A stretch of DNA of 25,892 nt from Clostridiales bacterium (lineage in GTDB: Bacteria > Bacillota > Clostridia > Lachnospirales > Cellulosilyticaceae): contig DYCF01000058.1 of the NCBI GenBank assembly GCA_019418225.1, forward strand, positions 1-25,892, in the 5' to 3' direction. Below the pieces are notes generated by a model. The model did not search any database, was not told where the DNA came from, and was given only the letters and a program-made list of their open reading frames with translations. Numbering within the stretch: the first letter of the stretch is position 1; each line of letters begins with the position of its first letter. The position numbers and the translations under genes were made by a program. Positions 1 through 7,838 of the stretch are shown here, piece by piece.

Positions 1-380
1 ATGTTTAAAAGGAGTGCTATTCATTTTTAAACAGTAGTTTCGCAATTACCTAGTATGAAAGTTTAATTATAATCATTGCATATGTACAGACTTTTATGCT
101 TTACTCATAATTATCGTCCTATTTGAATAGTAAATAAGCAATAACATTTACGATAATTCCCCTTCTTTATTCTACTTTTTTACTTACTCAATCTCTAAAT
201 ATCTTTTAATTCTTATTATTTATTATATACATATTTCTGATAAATCTTTAACTTATTATATTTATTTTTTTGCAAAATATTAATAATTTTTTGAAATTAT
301 TTTATTTTTTATATATTAGTGTTATAATTATCTTGTATTTAAATACATATAATTTTTATAATCAAAAAGGAGAAATACAA
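1..380. other. AT-rich non-coding left edge with leader of the first gene
   Basis: I see no convincing gene in this stretch. Positions 3-10 and 25-32 (GTTTAAAA / TTTTAAAC) can form a weak 8-bp hairpin, perhaps the end of a transcription unit lying left of the window, but no T-run follows. Closer to the first gene there are TATAAT hexamers at 323-328 and 348-353, without a well-spaced -35 partner, and a perfect 14-bp palindrome (TGTATTTAAATACA, 334-347). An upstream ATG at 270 is in frame with the first gene but has no ribosome binding site. Confidence 0.5.
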
Positions 381-1208
381 ATGAAAGTTATTAAAAAACT
401 TTCTATTTTAGCTCTATCTGTTTGCTTATTATCATTTAATGTACTCCCTATCTATGCGCAAGATACTTCTGAATTTTCTATTGAAGAAGAAGAGATAGAT
501 AAACAAATTACATTAGAACTAAAAGAAGAACTTGAAAATGTAACACCTATGGACCCTAACGAAATAGAACTTTTAGTAGATTTAAACGCCTATATGACTG
601 AAAATAACATTGGTAATTTCAGTGAGTTAACTGATGAAGATATTAGTAATTTTATTGATCAAGAATATATAAATTTAAATTTAAACGCTAGAGGTATTGG
701 TAAAGAAGCTGTTCGTGCATCTTTTGCTGCTATCGTTGCATGTGGATATGCTGCTGGATGTACTCTTTCAGCTGAATTACTAAGTAATTCTCTTCAAGAT
801 TATCCTTCATCTGTTAGCTATGAAGCTGGTTGCGCCCGTTCTTTAGAACTACATAACTCTAGTACATATAATGATGTAATTAGGGATTTTAAAGATGCCT
901 TAGATTCATTACCATCATCTAAGCAATATCATTCAACCTATGGTTCTTTTAAACTAGATGATGACCTTGACTTATACATGGGAATTAATTATGCCGATTA
1001 TTTAATTGCAGCTGAAAAGGTTAATGGAAGATGGCAAATATACATGAGAGTAGATGATATATATGACTTTGATCATAAAGCATGGGAAGAGGTTACAAGC
1101 CCAACAACAGCAGCAGGTGTTGCTTTAAATAATTATGGTGATTATGCAGAATCTATAGGTGCGATTGTACCCTTTGATGTATATATGTACAATCAATATA
1201 GATACTAA
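381..1208 (+). CDS. secreted protein of unknown function, 275 aa
   Basis: I place the start at ATG 381 because AAAAAGGAG lies just before it (365-373) and it opens a classic signal peptide: basic MKVIKK, a hydrophobic core, and a likely cleavage after IYA (about residue 28). An acidic region follows (about 29-105), rich in E and D. Next is a Gly/Ala/Cys hydrophobic stretch around GCTLSAELL (about 115-140), then a probably beta-rich C-terminal part with DLDLYMGINYADY, IYDFDHKAW and GAIVPFDV. From memory this motif order recalls an uncharacterised family of exported Gram-positive proteins, but I cannot name it. The gene sits 26 bp upstream of a small membrane-protein gene and both precede one terminator, so they are probably co-transcribed. 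A secreted effector or toxin role is possible but is inference only; no catalytic signature is obvious. Confidence 0.7.
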   Translation: MKVIKKLSILALSVCLLSFNVLPIYAQDTSEFSIEEEEIDKQITLELKEELENVTPMDPNEIELLVDLNAYMTENNIGNFSELTDEDISNFIDQEYINLNLNARGIGKEAVRASFAAIVACGYAAGCTLSAELLSNSLQDYPSSVSYEAGCARSLELHNSSTYNDVIRDFKDALDSLPSSKQYHSTYGSFKLDDDLDLYMGINYADYLIAAEKVNGRWQIYMRVDDIYDFDHKAWEEVTSPTTAAGVALNNYGDYAESIGAIVPFDVYMYNQYRY

Positions 1209-1234
1209 CTTATACAATTAAAATGAGGTTTTTT

Positions 1235-1702
1235 ATGTATATTCGTAAGCTACTTTGGACATTAGGATTTTTATTAAGCTTTCTCGAAGTATATATCTTT
1301 TGGCAAGGTTTTTTAGTTTCCACTTATGAACTAGGTCAACAAGTAAATTCTCCTCTTATTATCGCATTTATACCAACTGCTATATTCTGTATAATAAAAT
1401 TGCTCTTTAATTTTATAGTTTATATAGTGATTGCTGCTAACTATATTCAAAATACACCTCTTTCCATTTCCCATATTAAAATCGAACACATAGACTCAAA
1501 AGGTATAATTCTACTAAAAATTATTATTTATATACGTATGATTTTTAATATAGTTACTTTATATCTAATGTTATTAAAAGCAAATTCAACTACATTTTGG
1601 TATAATATTATATACCTTTTTTGTAGCTTAATACTTAGTATACTTTATCTATTATGGATTGGGTCAATTAGTTCTGAAAAGCACTCACATTCAGTCAACT
1701 AA
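1235..1702 (+). CDS. small integral membrane protein, about 155 aa
   Basis: The start at ATG 1235 (MYIRKLLWTLG) is preferred over ATG 1223 because AATGAGG at 1222-1228 then acts as the ribosome binding site with a 6-nt spacer. The protein is almost entirely hydrophobic, with four probable membrane helices (roughly residues 7-28, 38-62, 87-110 and 118-143) and a short polar tail ending in EKHSHSVN. I recognise no family. It follows the secreted protein gene by 26 bp and a terminator comes right after it, so the two form a compact unit. Its place next to an exported protein would suit an immunity, anchoring or export partner, but that is inferred from position only. Confidence 0.6.
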   Translation: MYIRKLLWTLGFLLSFLEVYIFWQGFLVSTYELGQQVNSPLIIAFIPTAIFCIIKLLFNFIVYIVIAANYIQNTPLSISHIKIEHIDSKGIILLKIIIYIRMIFNIVTLYLMLLKANSTTFWYNIIYLFCSLILSILYLLWIGSISSEKHSHSVN

Positions 1703-1726
1703 AAAGTCAAAACATTAATAATAGCC

Positions 1727-1776
1727 AAGACTGTTGTAAGTAAGATTAGTCATCATTACTGCAACAGTCTTTTATT
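1727..1776 (+). terminator. Rho-independent terminator of the secreted/membrane protein pair
   Basis: A perfect 10-bp stem (AAGACTGTTG, 1727-1736, with CAACAGTCTT, 1762-1771) is extended inside by AGTAA/TTACT and followed by a T-rich tract (TTTATTTTA). It lies 25 bp after the membrane-protein stop codon. Confidence 0.8.
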
Positions 1777-1845
1777 TTATCTAAATTTAACTGTACTTCA
1801 TATCTGGTATTAATATAATACTAAAAATGTCACCCTCTACATTTA

Positions 1846-1975
1846 CTACTTAACACTATATTTAATCAAAAGACTTCTTACATTCTCTTTTGTATATGTA
1901 CCATTCGTCCATAGAACAGATGAGGAAATAATTTTTTTCTCAATCAGTACATTAATTCCACCAACCTTATTTAAT
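1846..1975 (-). pseudogene. possible C-terminal remnant of an unknown gene cut by the IS left end
   Basis: Read on the minus strand from the IS boundary, 43 codons stay open up to a TAG at 1846-1848; the deduced peptide includes SSSVLWTNGTYTKENVRSL. Just inside the IS the frame meets a stop, so the open frame begins exactly at the IS edge, as expected for a gene that lost its 5' part. The composition is protein-like rather than random AT-rich translation, but 43 codons could stay open by chance. I recognise no family. Confidence 0.35.
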
Positions 1976-2076
1976 TGTTACCGGCAAGTACTTTTGGCGA
2001 AATTTCGGTAAATAATTTTACCTAATTCTTACGTAAAATTTTTATAAGTATGTTGCATAGCAGCATACCAGAATGC

Positions 2077-2832
2077 CTAAGCATTCTGGTCGAATAATGA
2101 TTGTCGATGCTCTAGTCGGTAACTCTTTCCATTCATTGTGATGACTTGGCAGTGATATGTAAGCCGATCTAATACAGCAGTTGTTAATGCAGGATCACCT
2201 AACAGTTCTGTCCAGTTCTCCATCCCCTTATTGGATGTAATAATAAGTGATGCTTGTTCATGTAGTGTTGAAATAAGTCCAAAAAATAGATTAGCTTCCT
2301 CTCTTGTGATAGGTAGATAGCCTAACTCATCAATAATCACTAAGCTTGAGGATAAGATACGATTTAACATACCTTTACTTTTTTTAGATATTTCAGCTGT
2401 TTTTAAAGTATGCATTAAAGCATCCATTGTTGTAAAAGTAACCCTATAGCCTTCTTTAACAGCTTTATAACCCAAAGCTATGGCTAAATGTGTTTTGCCT
2501 ACGCCAGGTGGTCCAAGAAGTATAAGATTATAAATCCTATCAATCCATGTGAGTTCACTGAGTTCATTAAACTCTCTTTTACTCATAGACTTTTGAAAGT
2601 TAAGATCAAACTCTTCTAAAGTTTTAATGACTGGGAAACAGGCGTTTTTAAGGCGTCGTTCTTGAAGTTTAGTATCTCTTAGGGTGATTTCATGTTTAAG
2701 TATTGTGATTAAGAAGTCTTGGTATGTCTGGTCATTTGCTTTTGCATTATCTATTAATTTCAAGAGATTTTCTTTAAGGTAATGTAGTTTGAGCAGATTT
2801 GCATAGTCTGTTATCTCATTTAATGTATCCAT
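2077..2832 (-). CDS. istB: IS21 transposition helper ATPase IstB, 251 aa
   Basis: This is the AAA+ (DnaC-like) ATPase that works with the IstA transposase in strand transfer and target selection. Walker A GPPGVGKT is at residues 107-114 and Walker B within LVIIDELGYLP at about 164-174; a sensor-like IITSNKG segment follows. The N-terminal IstB domain is present and the length (251 aa) is normal for the family. The ATG overlaps the end of istA by 13 nt (2820-2832), the usual IS21 translational coupling, with AAGGATG as a modest ribosome binding site. The reading frame is intact, unlike istA. Confidence 0.95.
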   Translation of the reverse strand: MDTLNEITDYANLLKLHYLKENLLKLIDNAKANDQTYQDFLITILKHEITLRDTKLQERRLKNACFPVIKTLEEFDLNFQKSMSKREFNELSELTWIDRIYNLILLGPPGVGKTHLAIALGYKAVKEGYRVTFTTMDALMHTLKTAEISKKSKGMLNRILSSSLVIIDELGYLPITREEANLFFGLISTLHEQASLIITSNKGMENWTELLGDPALTTAVLDRLTYHCQVITMNGKSYRLEHRQSLFDQNA

Positions 2833-4382
2833 TTTTTATCATCCTTTTGAAAACATTGTAAGTATTCATCTATATTTCTTATCTCAGGCCTAACGTATTC
2901 AGTAATAGGCTTAGTATTTAGATTGGGCATTACATAGGGTTTATCTTTAGGTTTCTTTGGTGTACTTATAAGGTATTCTACAGTTTCTTTAAAAAGTGTG
3001 GCACTCATAAGCTTATGTGTAAAACAATAGTTGAGGGCTTCTCTTCTTATATCTATACTAGATTTCTTACAAGCACTATTAATTAAGAAAAGTTGGTCTC
3101 TATAATAACGTGGTTTTTCTTCTTTAATAATCTTAAGAAAAGTCATTGCCTGTTCACTTTCGCCTAAGCCAGAAAGAGCTTGCCTATAAAGTTCATCTAT
3201 TGAACTACCTTGAACTCTTTCAACATGTGAAATACGGATGAGTTTTCCTTTATCTTTGCATAGTTTATGGCTTACTATAAGTGTCTCAGAATCTTTATCT
3301 ATAATGTCTAACCTATCATCCTTTAGAGAAAGAAGAACTTCTTTCCCTGGTGAGTATGTACCTTTAGGGAGTTGATAACGATTTTGTTTGTATGAAATGG
3401 TATTGTTTTTTCGAACAGAATAGATTAAACTAGATGTATTAATAGTATTTATTAATGGCTGAGGCATTTGAAGTAAGTGGTCTTTTTCTAGGAGAAACAC
3501 TTCTTTAGGTGCCTTTTTCATTGTGTCATGAATTTTCCCATTGCCTGTGCGGTCTAACCATAAAACACAGGCTTCATTAAAGTCTTCAATGTCAGTAAAT
3601 GTTCTATGCTTTGCGAAGTTATATTTTAAAAACTTTACAACAGCTTCAACTTTCCCTTTACTTTCAGGGTCATAAGCTCTACAAAGTCTCATCTTAAATT
3701 TTGCATGATTAAGGTAGTTTTGAAATCCTTCAGTACAGATAATATCACCTGCATTTTCAGAAACAATAATAATACGATCTTAATCATAAACGATTTCTTT
3801 TGGCATACCACCATAAAACTCAAAAGCTTTTTGATGAGCTACAACAAGATCTTGTGTAGTAAAAGGTCTATCTTGCCAATAGGCAAACTTATATCTTGAA
3901 TAAGGGAGTACAAGTGCAAAGCAATACACCTTAACCAGTTTACCATCTATTCTTTTGACTTGGATTTGCCCAAAGTCTGCTTGTGCCTGAAAGCCTGGTG
4001 GTAATTCAGGTACTTCTTGATACTGTCTGAGTGGTGGATGTTTTGGAATCTTATAAATCTTTCTTAACTCCTCAATATATTTACGTAGTGTACGTTCTTT
4101 AAAATCAACTTGTCCATATTTTTCAAGTAGCCAATCATAGATTTGAGCGGCTGATAAATCCTGAAATTCCTTAAGCCATTCAATAATATCTTGTTTATAA
4201 GCATCTACTTTTTTCTTTCTAGTCTTTGCAGCTTCATATGCTGATTGGTATTCTTTAGGAGACATATTCCAGTACTTACAAACAGTTTTATAATTAATCT
4301 TTAGTTTAGATGTGCATTGTGACTTGTTAAGCCCTAATGATTTATAGTGTTGTATTTCAGCAAACATAGTCCATCCTTTCAT
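2820..4382 (-). pseudogene. istA: IS21 transposase IstA, interrupted by one in-frame stop codon
   Basis: IstA is the DDE transposase of IS21 elements. The gene reads through in a single frame (about 520 codons) except for a TAA at 3780-3782. The order is an N-terminal helix-turn-helix region, the first catalytic Asp in QADFGQ, the second in IVYD, then the stop, then DRIIIVSENAGD and the catalytic Glu in ESKGKVE. The stop directly follows the second catalytic Asp, where IS21 relatives typically have Gln or Asn before an acidic residue. CAA to TAA, a single C-to-T change, explains it. I chose ATG 4382 (MKGWTMFAEIQ) because GAGGAG lies 9 nt upstream; ATG 4409 is possible but has no ribosome binding site. 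Without readthrough the product lacks the catalytic Glu and is inactive. Confidence 0.9.
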
Positions 4383-4505
4383 TTCTATCATCTCCTCTGA
4401 TATTTTCATAATTATTTTATCAGAAGAGAACAGTAAGTTGTAAAAAGTTGTATAATATTCTCCGTTTTTGTTTACCGAAATCTCTCCGTTTTATTTTACC
4501 ATTAA

Positions 4506-5165
4506 CAAATATATACAATGGATGAAGTGAAATTAATATGGGATAGGATAAAAGATACTAATAATGCTACTGCATTTATGATTGCATTAAAACTAGGACT
4601 AAGAGCTGGGGAGATATACGCTCTTAGATGGTCCGATATTGATTTTAAAGACAGTACTGCTAATATAACTAAGCAGCTACAATTCCAACAAGGTAAATGG
4701 TCATTCACAACACTTAAAACAGCTAATAGCTATCGTAAAATAAAGTTTGATAATGAGTTTAAGGAATATCTTTTAGAAGTGAAACAAAAACAAGATGAAT
4801 TTAGATCCTTGCTAGGCGATATGTACAAATCAAATAAGGTCTATAATACACTAGAAAAAAATGAGAACAATAATTGCGTTATTTGTGTTAATGATTTTAT
4901 AAATGTTAAACCTGATGGTGAAATGTCAAATACTAATAGCCCTAAGGTTATAACTCGAATATGCAAAGAAGATTTTGGTATAGATTTTAAAATACACAAT
5001 TTAAGACATACTCATGCAACTATATTATTAGAGAAAGGACAAAATCCAAAATATATAAGTGAAAGATTGGGGCATTCAAATGCCTCATTTACACTTAAAC
5101 TATATACGCATCTAACTAGAGCAATGGACGATTCAGCCCTTGATGCTCTTAATTTTAAGCTTTAA
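4506..5165 (+). pseudogene. tyrosine recombinase/integrase, N-terminally truncated at the IS21 end
   Basis: The remaining part is the catalytic domain of a phage- or ICE-type tyrosine recombinase: Arg in LGLRAGE, Lys in LKTANSYRKI, HNLRHTHA (His-x-x-Arg), LGHSN, and the nucleophile Tyr in LKLYTHL. Family members are usually about 350-400 aa, with an N-terminal arm-binding domain and a SAM-like core-binding domain; here only about 217 codons remain. The frame opens directly at the IS right end (the stop at 4503-4505 is inside the IS), reads QIYT, then MDEVKLIW, the usual start of the catalytic domain. The internal ATG at 4518 has no convincing ribosome binding site. It is probably the remnant of an integrated element. 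No matching N-terminal half appears on the other side of the IS. Confidence 0.85.
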
Positions 5166-5168
5166 CTT

Positions 5169-5230
5169 GTGGGTGTGGGCGAAAAAAAGTGGGCAAAAAC
5201 ATGATTGCCCACATTTTCACCCACTTTTTT
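5169..5230 (+). terminator. terminator-like inverted repeats after the integrase remnant
   Basis: GTGGGCAA (5189-5196) pairs with TTGCCCAC (5205-5212) over an 8-nt loop. The alternative pairing AAAAAAGTGGG (5183-5193) with CCCACTTTTTT (5220-5230) gives a typical stem with a T-run and would stop transcription from the left. GTGGGTGTGGGC (5169-5180) can also pair with the GCCCAC and ACCCAC segments. It lies just after the integrase stop. Confidence 0.6.
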
Positions 5231-5326
5231 ATTATTTTTCTATGCTTTATCTATTTTGATATATTTTAATAATATGACTACACAGTGTAATGTTTGCCTT
5301 GACTATCAACTGTTTAAGACGTCAAA

Positions 5327-5872
5327 TTATTTACCGAAGTATCTGTTTAATAAACCTTCGAAAGCTTTACCGTGTCTAGCTTCATCTTTACACATTTCGT
5401 GTACTGTATCATGGATAGCATCGTATCCTAATTGTTTTGCAAGTGTTGCAATATCTTTTTTACCTTGTGTTGCACCGTGTTCTGCTTCTACACGCATTTC
5501 AAGGTTTTTAGCTGTATCAGCTACTACTACTTCACCTAATAATTCAGCGAATTTAGCAGCATGTTCTGCTTCTTCGAAAGCAATTCTTTTGTATGCTTCT
5601 GCTACTTCTGGATATCCTTCTCTATCTGCTTGACGGCTCATAGCAAGGTACATACCTACTTCTGTACATTCACCAACGAAATTTTGACGAAGGCCTTCTA
5701 ATACTCTTTCATCTACGCCGGCAGCTACACCAATTCTATGTTCATCAGCGTATACTCTTTCACCTGTTTGTTCCATGAATTTATCTGCACCAGCTTGGCA
5801 AATTGGACAAACTTCTGGAGCTTTTTCTCCTTCATAAACGTAACCACAAATTGTACATACATATTTTTTCAT
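5327..5872 (-). CDS. rbr: reverse-type rubrerythrin, 181 aa
   Basis: Rubrerythrins reduce hydrogen peroxide in anaerobes, passing electrons from a rubredoxin Fe(Cys)4 site to a diiron centre. Here the rubredoxin domain comes first (Cys6, Cys9, Cys22, Cys25; CTIC and CPIC) and the ferritin-like four-helix domain second, with iron-binding patterns such as FEEAEHAAK and DEARHGKAF; this is the 'reverse' order known from clostridia. I start at ATG 5872 because GGAGGG lies 7 nt before it; two upstream in-frame ATGs overlap or crowd that site. The gene stands alone with its own promoter and a palindrome near the predicted transcription start, which suggests control by a peroxide-sensing repressor such as PerR. 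Confidence 0.92.
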   Translation of the reverse strand: MKKYVCTICGYVYEGEKAPEVCPICQAGADKFMEQTGERVYADEHRIGVAAGVDERVLEGLRQNFVGECTEVGMYLAMSRQADREGYPEVAEAYKRIAFEEAEHAAKFAELLGEVVVADTAKNLEMRVEAEHGATQGKKDIATLAKQLGYDAIHDTVHEMCKDEARHGKAFEGLLNRYFGK

Positions 5873-5946
5873 AATCATACCCTCCATTTATTTTTATTAA
5901 CTTTATTATCTATTATCTAGTACACCTTGGAAATAATTTTTTCTAA

Positions 5947-6004
5947 ATAATAATTATTATCCGTTGCATATATTTATAATACCCTCTTTCTCTTCTTTTG
6001 TCAA
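5947..6004 (-). promoter_or_regulatory. rubrerythrin promoter with PerR-like palindrome
   Basis: On the minus strand TTGACA (5999-6004) is followed after exactly 17 nt by TATTAT (5976-5981), a near-consensus housekeeping promoter. A perfect 14-bp palindrome, ATAATAATTATTAT (5947-5960), lies just downstream of the predicted start of transcription. It resembles the PerR/Fur-type TTATAATNATTATAA box, but AT-rich palindromes also arise by chance in such DNA. Confidence 0.6.
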
Positions 6005-6082
6005 TAATATTTTTATCTTAAAAAAGAATTTTTTTCCTCATAATGCACATTCTAATTAAAGATTCATTTTAGGAGGTTTATT

Positions 6083-7576
6083 ATGACAGATCAAACGACG
6101 AAAAAACTTACTCTTTCATCACTTGTACTCATGATTTTTACATCTGTATACGGATTTGCCAATATGCCTAGAGCATTTTTCTTAATGGGCTATGCAGCAA
6201 TTCCATGGTATATATTAGGTGCCATCACCTTCTTCATTCCCTATGCCTTTATGATGGCTGAGTATGGTGCTGCTTTTAAAGAAGAAAAAGGTGGTATCTA
6301 CTCTTGGATGGAACGTTCTGTAGGGGCTAAATATGCCTTTATCGGTACCTTTATGTGGTACGCATCTTACCTTATTTGGCAAGTTAGCGTTTCTTCTAGT
6401 ATATGGATTCCTTTATCTAATGCTATATTTGGACGTGACCGTACAAGTGAACTCTCTTTTGGTTTCTTAAATAGTACTCAAGTGATTGGTATCTTAGGTG
6501 TACTATGGGTTATCTTAGTAACTGTTGTATCTTCCAAAGGTATTAGTTGGATTGCCAAGGTTACTTCCGTAGGAGGCTCTGCTGTCTCACTACTTAATAT
6601 CGTTTTAATTTTAGGTGGCTTTATTACTCTGGCATTAAATAGAGGACAATTTGCCGAACCAATTGTTTCTTTATCAAATACCTTGCTTCGCTCTCCAAAC
6701 CCTAAATATCAATCTTCGCTTTCTGTACTTTCTTTCTTTACTTATGCAATTTTTGCTTATGGTGGTATAGAAGCTATTGGTGGGCTTGTCGATCAAACAA
6801 ATAAGCCTGAAGTTACTTTTCCTAAAGGTGTAAGCATAGCAGCTATTATTATCTCTATTGGATATTCTTTGGGTATATTCGTTATTGGTACCTTTGTTAA
6901 TTGGAATAGTGTTCTTTCTGCTGATAATGTAAATACAGCTAATGTTACCTACATTGTTATGCAAAATTTAGGTTTTGAATTAGCACGTGCATTTAATGCA
7001 AGCACTAATGTTGCACTTGGTGTTGGTTCTGCTTTAGCTAGACTTTCTGGACTAGCTATGTTCTTAGCATTGACAGGTGCATACTTTACACTTATTTATT
7101 CACCACTTAAACAGCTGATTGAAGGCACACCAAGTGGACTTTGGCCAAAAAAATGGACTACCTTAAAAAATAACATGCCTGTTTATGCTATGTACTTACA
7201 ATGTATTATTGTTTCAGTCATTATATTACTCGTTTCTTTCGGTGGAGATAATGCTTCTGAGTTCTTCAATATGCTTGTAACAATGACTAATGTAGCCATG
7301 ACAATTCCTTACATGTTCTTGGCCGTAGCCTTTCCTATTTTCAAGAAGAATCGTTCTATTCGCAGGCCTTTCATTGTATATAAGAGCAATGGATTTGCAC
7401 TTTTTGCAACTATTGTTGTTACCTTAGCTGTAGGACTTGCTAATATCTTCTCTATCATTGAACCTGCGCTTATTTCTGGCAATTACCTGAACACTATTTT
7501 ATCTGGTGGAGGTCCTTTATTATTTGCCATTATTGCATTCTTCTTATATATGCGTTATGAAAAGAATAACGCTTAA
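6083..7576 (+). CDS. yjeM: APC-superfamily transporter, YjeM-like (glutamate/GABA antiporter family), 497 aa
   Basis: An integral membrane amino-acid transporter with about 12 hydrophobic segments and the usual length (about 500 aa). The N-terminal region (LMIFTSVYGFANMPRAF, then AAIPWYIL, MMAEYGAAF, GGIYSWMERSVG) closely matches what I remember of E. coli YjeM, which belongs to the glutamate:GABA antiporter branch of the APC superfamily. The substrate of YjeM is not settled, so the specificity here is open. AGGAGG precedes ATG 6083 by about 7 nt. The gene is monocistronic, divergent from rubrerythrin, and followed by the hairpin pair at 7594-7827. No decarboxylase gene that would suggest an acid-resistance pair is nearby. 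Confidence 0.85.
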   Translation: MTDQTTKKLTLSSLVLMIFTSVYGFANMPRAFFLMGYAAIPWYILGAITFFIPYAFMMAEYGAAFKEEKGGIYSWMERSVGAKYAFIGTFMWYASYLIWQVSVSSSIWIPLSNAIFGRDRTSELSFGFLNSTQVIGILGVLWVILVTVVSSKGISWIAKVTSVGGSAVSLLNIVLILGGFITLALNRGQFAEPIVSLSNTLLRSPNPKYQSSLSVLSFFTYAIFAYGGIEAIGGLVDQTNKPEVTFPKGVSIAAIIISIGYSLGIFVIGTFVNWNSVLSADNVNTANVTYIVMQNLGFELARAFNASTNVALGVGSALARLSGLAMFLALTGAYFTLIYSPLKQLIEGTPSGLWPKKWTTLKNNMPVYAMYLQCIIVSVIILLVSFGGDNASEFFNMLVTMTNVAMTIPYMFLAVAFPIFKKNRSIRRPFIVYKSNGFALFATIVVTLAVGLANIFSIIEPALISGNYLNTILSGGGPLLFAIIAFFLYMRYEKNNA

Positions 7577-7593
7577 AATTTAAACTATAAATA

Positions 7594-7827
7594 ATAAAAA
7601 GGATTCGAGTTTTACTCGAATCCTCAGATTGTTGACAAATGAATTTTCCCAAAATAAACTCACAAATTAAGTGAGGATTATTCAAGAAAATCTATTAAAA
7701 TAGGGGTAAAAAGAGCAGTTTAGGTCCATTTTTACCTCTGTTTTCTATTTCTAGACTAGTAAAATACTATGGAAAAGTTAATTGTCTACAGCCTGAAGGA
7801 TTCGAGTTTTACTCGAATCCTTTTTAT
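7594..7827. repeat. 234-bp symmetric element with an identical hairpin at each end
   Basis: The same 25-nt hairpin (stem AGGATTCGAGT, 3-nt loop) occurs at 7600-7624 and 7797-7821. Outside each copy the sequence is a mirrored A5/T5 run (ATAAAAAGG at 7594; CCTTTTTAT to 7827), so the left copy terminates minus-strand and the right copy plus-strand transcription. Just inside the hairpins, CAGATTGTTGACAA (7625-7638) and TTGTCTACAGCCTG (7782-7795) are inverted with 11 of 14 matches. A central stem GGGGTAAAAA/TTTTTACCTC (7703-7712, 7729-7738) adds a third hairpin. It separates yjeM (+) from the convergent zinc-ribbon gene (-). It could be a MITE-like repeat, a structured RNA, or a duplicated terminator. 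Confidence 0.75.
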
Positions 7828-7838
7828 GCAGATATTAT

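Larger units (their letters stand above)
1976..4507 (-). mobile_element. IS21-family insertion sequence, 2532 bp
   Basis: The element carries the istA-istB pair typical of IS21 (transposase plus AAA+ helper), both on the minus strand. The ends are imperfect inverted repeats: both begin TGTTA (1976-1980, and TAACA at 4503-4507) and both hold ATTTCGGTAAA at exactly the same offset, 27-37 nt from the tip (2002-2012; complement at 4471-4481). The right end also has a 17-nt direct repeat, CTCCGTTTT-NN-TTTACC, at 4460-4476 and 4484-4500, like the multiple transposase-binding repeats known at IS21 ends. No 4-8 bp target duplication flanks it (TTAAT on the left, AATAT on the right). With a nonsense codon in istA it is probably unable to move by itself. 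Confidence 0.9.

Noticed and set aside
3705..3899. 64-codon plus-strand open frame across the istA stop codon
   Set aside because: It is antisense to istA, with no ribosome binding site or recognisable domain.
5205..5633. 142-codon plus-strand open frame opposite rubrerythrin
   Set aside because: It lies mostly antisense to the well-supported rubrerythrin gene, has no ribosome binding site, and its Ser/Ala-rich composition is typical of a mirror frame.
7600..7624. Ordinary terminator for yjeM at the first hairpin
   Set aside because: On the plus strand it is followed by CAGATTG, not a T-run; the T-run for that strand is at the second copy, so both hairpins were described as one element.
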